Under the pieces are notes generated by a model, which ran no database searches, had not been told where the DNA came from, and saw only the letters and a list, made by a program, of their open reading frames with translations. DNA of 64,000 nt, taken from the NCBI GenBank assembly GCA_007922225.1, contig ML679970.1, forward strand, positions 26,924,479 through 26,988,478, written 5' to 3'. The translations under genes and the position numbers were made by a program. Origin of the DNA: Emydura subglobosa (lineage: Eukaryota; Chordata; Testudines; Chelidae). Of this stretch, positions 61,581 through 64,000 are shown piece by piece. How positions within the stretch are numbered: the stretch's first letter is position 1; the number at the start of each line of letters is the position of its first letter.

Positions 61581-64000
61581 GCAGCACGGGGCGAAAGGGG
61601 GTGCGCAGTGCACGAATGCACCCCACGCTGCCCCTCGGCGCTTTAGATATGCATGTACCCCAGGCTGCACTTCTGCGCCTCAAGAATAAATTGGGATAGG
61701 TACCCCAAGCTTCACCCCGGCAGGCCAGGTACAGATCGGGGTGTATGGATGTACCCCACGCTGCATCGAAGGCTTAGCTCTACATTCTGGCAAACAGTGC
61801 AGCCTGCAGCCCCTCAGATATAATTCAGAGCCCAGAGCTTGCTGAGACCGCTGCATCATGCTGGCCAACACTGGCTCTTCTCCTTTCCTTGCACTCCCTC
61901 ATCTGTTCGCATCCCTCGGTTCAGATTGGAAGGGTTATGGCGGGGACTGTCTTTGATCTGTCTGTACAGCGCCTAGTGCAATGGGGTCCTGGTCCATGAC
62001 TGGGGTTCTTAGGAGCCACAGTAATACAAATTGTAAAGGGTGAATGCATGCACCCCACATTGCACCTCTGCTCACATGTATCTATGTTACACACCTGCTT
62101 CTCAGTTATAAATCAATGGATGGTGCATGCACCTACCCCACACTGCATCCCTGCACCTCCGCTACAAATTGGGATGCACAGAGTATGCACATGCTCTATG
62201 CTGCAACCCTGCACCTCAGCTATAAATCAGGGTGCACAACGCATGCCTGTACACACACTGCCTGCCTGCACCTCCAGGTGCATGCTCAGCATATGCACTG
62301 TGTGTGTTTGTGTTGCTGCATGGTCCCTACCTGCATACTGCCCCTCTATGTCTCTATGCCTATGGGTCCACACCCCACAGCAATACGTCTGTGACGTGCA
62401 TTCTGCTGTGAGCACTGTGGGTATCTCCTGTGGTAGAGCTTCTGTCCTATTGGAGGCCCCGAGCATAGCACTCAACCCCACACCTGGGACGATACTAAGG
62501 GAGATCTCCTCAGCCCCGGGGGATCCTCTCCCACTCAGGACCCAGCACCAACCCTGTTACCTCCAACTCCATTGACCCCTGCAACCCCACTGGCAACCTC
62601 TCCTCCCCCACCCTATCTCGTTACCCACCGTTCTTGACCCCGGAGAGCTGCCCCTTCTCCAGCACTGTCCCTTAAACCCTCACCTTCTGTGGAAGCTGGA
62701 ACTCCTCCCCTTTATTCCCCCTTCCTCACTTGACCCTGAGGAAGCCTCCACTTCCCTGCCCAACCTTGCCCCCGACCATGTTACTCCCCCATCTCTGGGA
62801 GAGCCCCCTTCCCCCTTGTTACCCCCATTGTCTGGAGGACCCCACCTTCCCTGTTCCCTGCCTTCGCGAGATTCCCCCCCACCAAACCACATTACCTCCC
62901 TCCCAACCCTGGGGAACCTCCTTCCCCTCCTCATCAGACTCCTTCATCCTGCCGCGCCCAAGGTAGCCCCCTCTCCCTTCCCCCTGCTCTGCTCCCCCCG
63001 ATCTGCTCCCCCCGCTCTTCATGGGGGGCAGGACGTGACACCCTGGTGCAGAATCTGGACGAGCCTGCCGGGAGCAGTACGAGCCATCGACCAGCAGAGG
63101 GCGCACCTCATCGCTGCCCGGGCGCTGGTTTGGAAGCACCAACTTGGAGTGGGGGGCGCAGGAGGGAATGAATCCCGAGCCACCCCCCTCCACCTATGAG
63201 CCCGCTCCCCGACTCCATAGTCACCTCCCTCCCAAGGGAGCCCCTCCCCTTATGACCCCAATCCAGACCTCATTACCACCTGCAGACCTAGGTGTCCTCT
63301 CGGACCCCCGATCCCAGCTCAGACCCCAAAAGCCCCCCACCCCAAAGGAACACCTGACCCCAATCCCATAGACCTTCCTCAAACACAAGAGCTGCCCCCT
63401 GCTTGACCCCATAGCCTCGCACCGCCGCAGGAAGCCCCTCCATACCGATCCCCACAACGCGTGCCCCATCCCATGGGAGCACCCACCTGCCAGTCCCCCG
63501 CCCCATGGGACCCCCACACTTCATAGCTCCCTCACCCCCAAGGGAACCCCCTCATCTTCCAGCCTGGCATCTCCTGTCCTGCGCCCTCCTGGCCCCCGCT
63601 GCAACCCCAGCAGATTTCAGCGTTGCCCTGCCCACCACCTACCAAATTCCCCACCATCACCGTAAAGCCGGATCCACCAGGGGAATAAACCTGGCACCCC
63701 TCCCATACCCCCCAAGGGAATATACCTGAGCCCCCCAACTTAACCAGTACCGCCACACACCTGCCCTCCGCCGCTTCCCGCACTGGGGGGGGGGGGTTGG
63801 GAGGGGATCAGATAAGGACACAGACACACACACCCCGTCCTGAGCCACAGACAACGGGCGTGTCTGAACACTGTCGGGGGGGGGATTTCGGGGACACATC
63901 GAGAACAGGAATACAGAGGGGGTAGGGGGTGACTGGGACCTCCCCCCACAGCCAGCGCTCCCACCCTCCCCACAGCGCCCCCTGCTGGAGTAGCCAGGAA
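61581..64000. other. Gene-free right end with repeats
   Basis: 61620-62400 has tandem-like units around 'atgcatgtaccccacgctgca' and 'cctcagctataaatcaggg' (period about 60-90 bases). An L2/CR1-type tail at about 61880-62040 includes GGGACTGTCTTTGATCTGTC and GTACAGCGCCTAGTGCAATG. 62580-64000 is C-rich with no recognisable exon. PLCB3 would be expected further right if human order holds. Confidence 0.5.
61880..62040 (+). mobile_element. L2/CR1-type LINE or SINE tail
   Basis: GGGACTGTCTTTGATCTGTC, GTACAGCGCCTAGTGCAATG and the terminal TAATACAAATTGTAAAGGG match the common 3' tail shared by L2-like LINEs and their SINEs. Confidence 0.5.

Overview
This window looks like vertebrate nuclear DNA from a sauropsid, most likely a turtle. 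The evidence is a GC-rich, gene-dense, short-intron (microchromosome-like) segment with CR1 LINE copies, hAT-type MITEs with 8-bp target duplications, MIR-like SINE tails, and proteins close to but distinct from mammalian orthologues. One 100-N assembly gap lies at 8039-8138. The species call is inference.

The window matches human 11q13.1 in reverse. In order: PRDX5 (-, 1035-4900), TRMT112 (+, 5488-6886), ESRRA (-, 9356-12755), CATSPERZ (-, 21919-26964), KCNK4/TRAAK (-, 29275-36940), a gene with no human counterpart at this position (-, 41214-48565), GPR137 (-, 50722-56103), BAD (+, 58084-59297) and an aldo-keto reductase (-, 60125-61366) that is also absent from the human interval. For every gene I built exon models by hand. 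All splice sites are GT-AG and all exon phases close. Predicted lengths in aa: PRDX5 202, TRMT112 125, ESRRA 411, CATSPERZ 198, KCNK4 422, CENPF-like 838, GPR137 398, BAD 142, AKR 298.

The most interesting gene lies between KCNK4 and GPR137. Its 12 coding exons encode an 838-aa coiled-coil protein whose first exon matches the start of centromere protein F (CENPF) and whose last two coding exons carry the CENPF C-terminal signature. CENPF itself is about 3,100-3,200 aa. In human 1q41 CENPF sits just upstream of KCNK2 in the same orientation, with ESRRG nearby. Here the same trio appears as paralogues (CENPF-like, KCNK4, ESRRA). I infer a 2R ohnologue of CENPF kept in this lineage and lost from the mammalian locus.

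PRDX5 and TRMT112 diverge from a shared promoter with five perfect ATTTGCAT octamers. TRMT112/ESRRA and BAD/AKR are tail-to-tail pairs. GPR137 and BAD diverge from a CpG-rich promoter. ESRRA has a likely upstream non-coding exon in a CpG island near 15.7 kb, with extended ERR half-sites and a perfect DR1 around it, consistent with the known autoregulation of this gene.

Intergenic and intronic DNA is full of degenerate minisatellites. In PRDX5, ESRRA and KCNK4 these consist of repeated copies of an intron-exon junction. The stretches 16-21.9 kb, 38.7-40.5 kb and 61.6-64 kb hold repeats and no recognisable gene.
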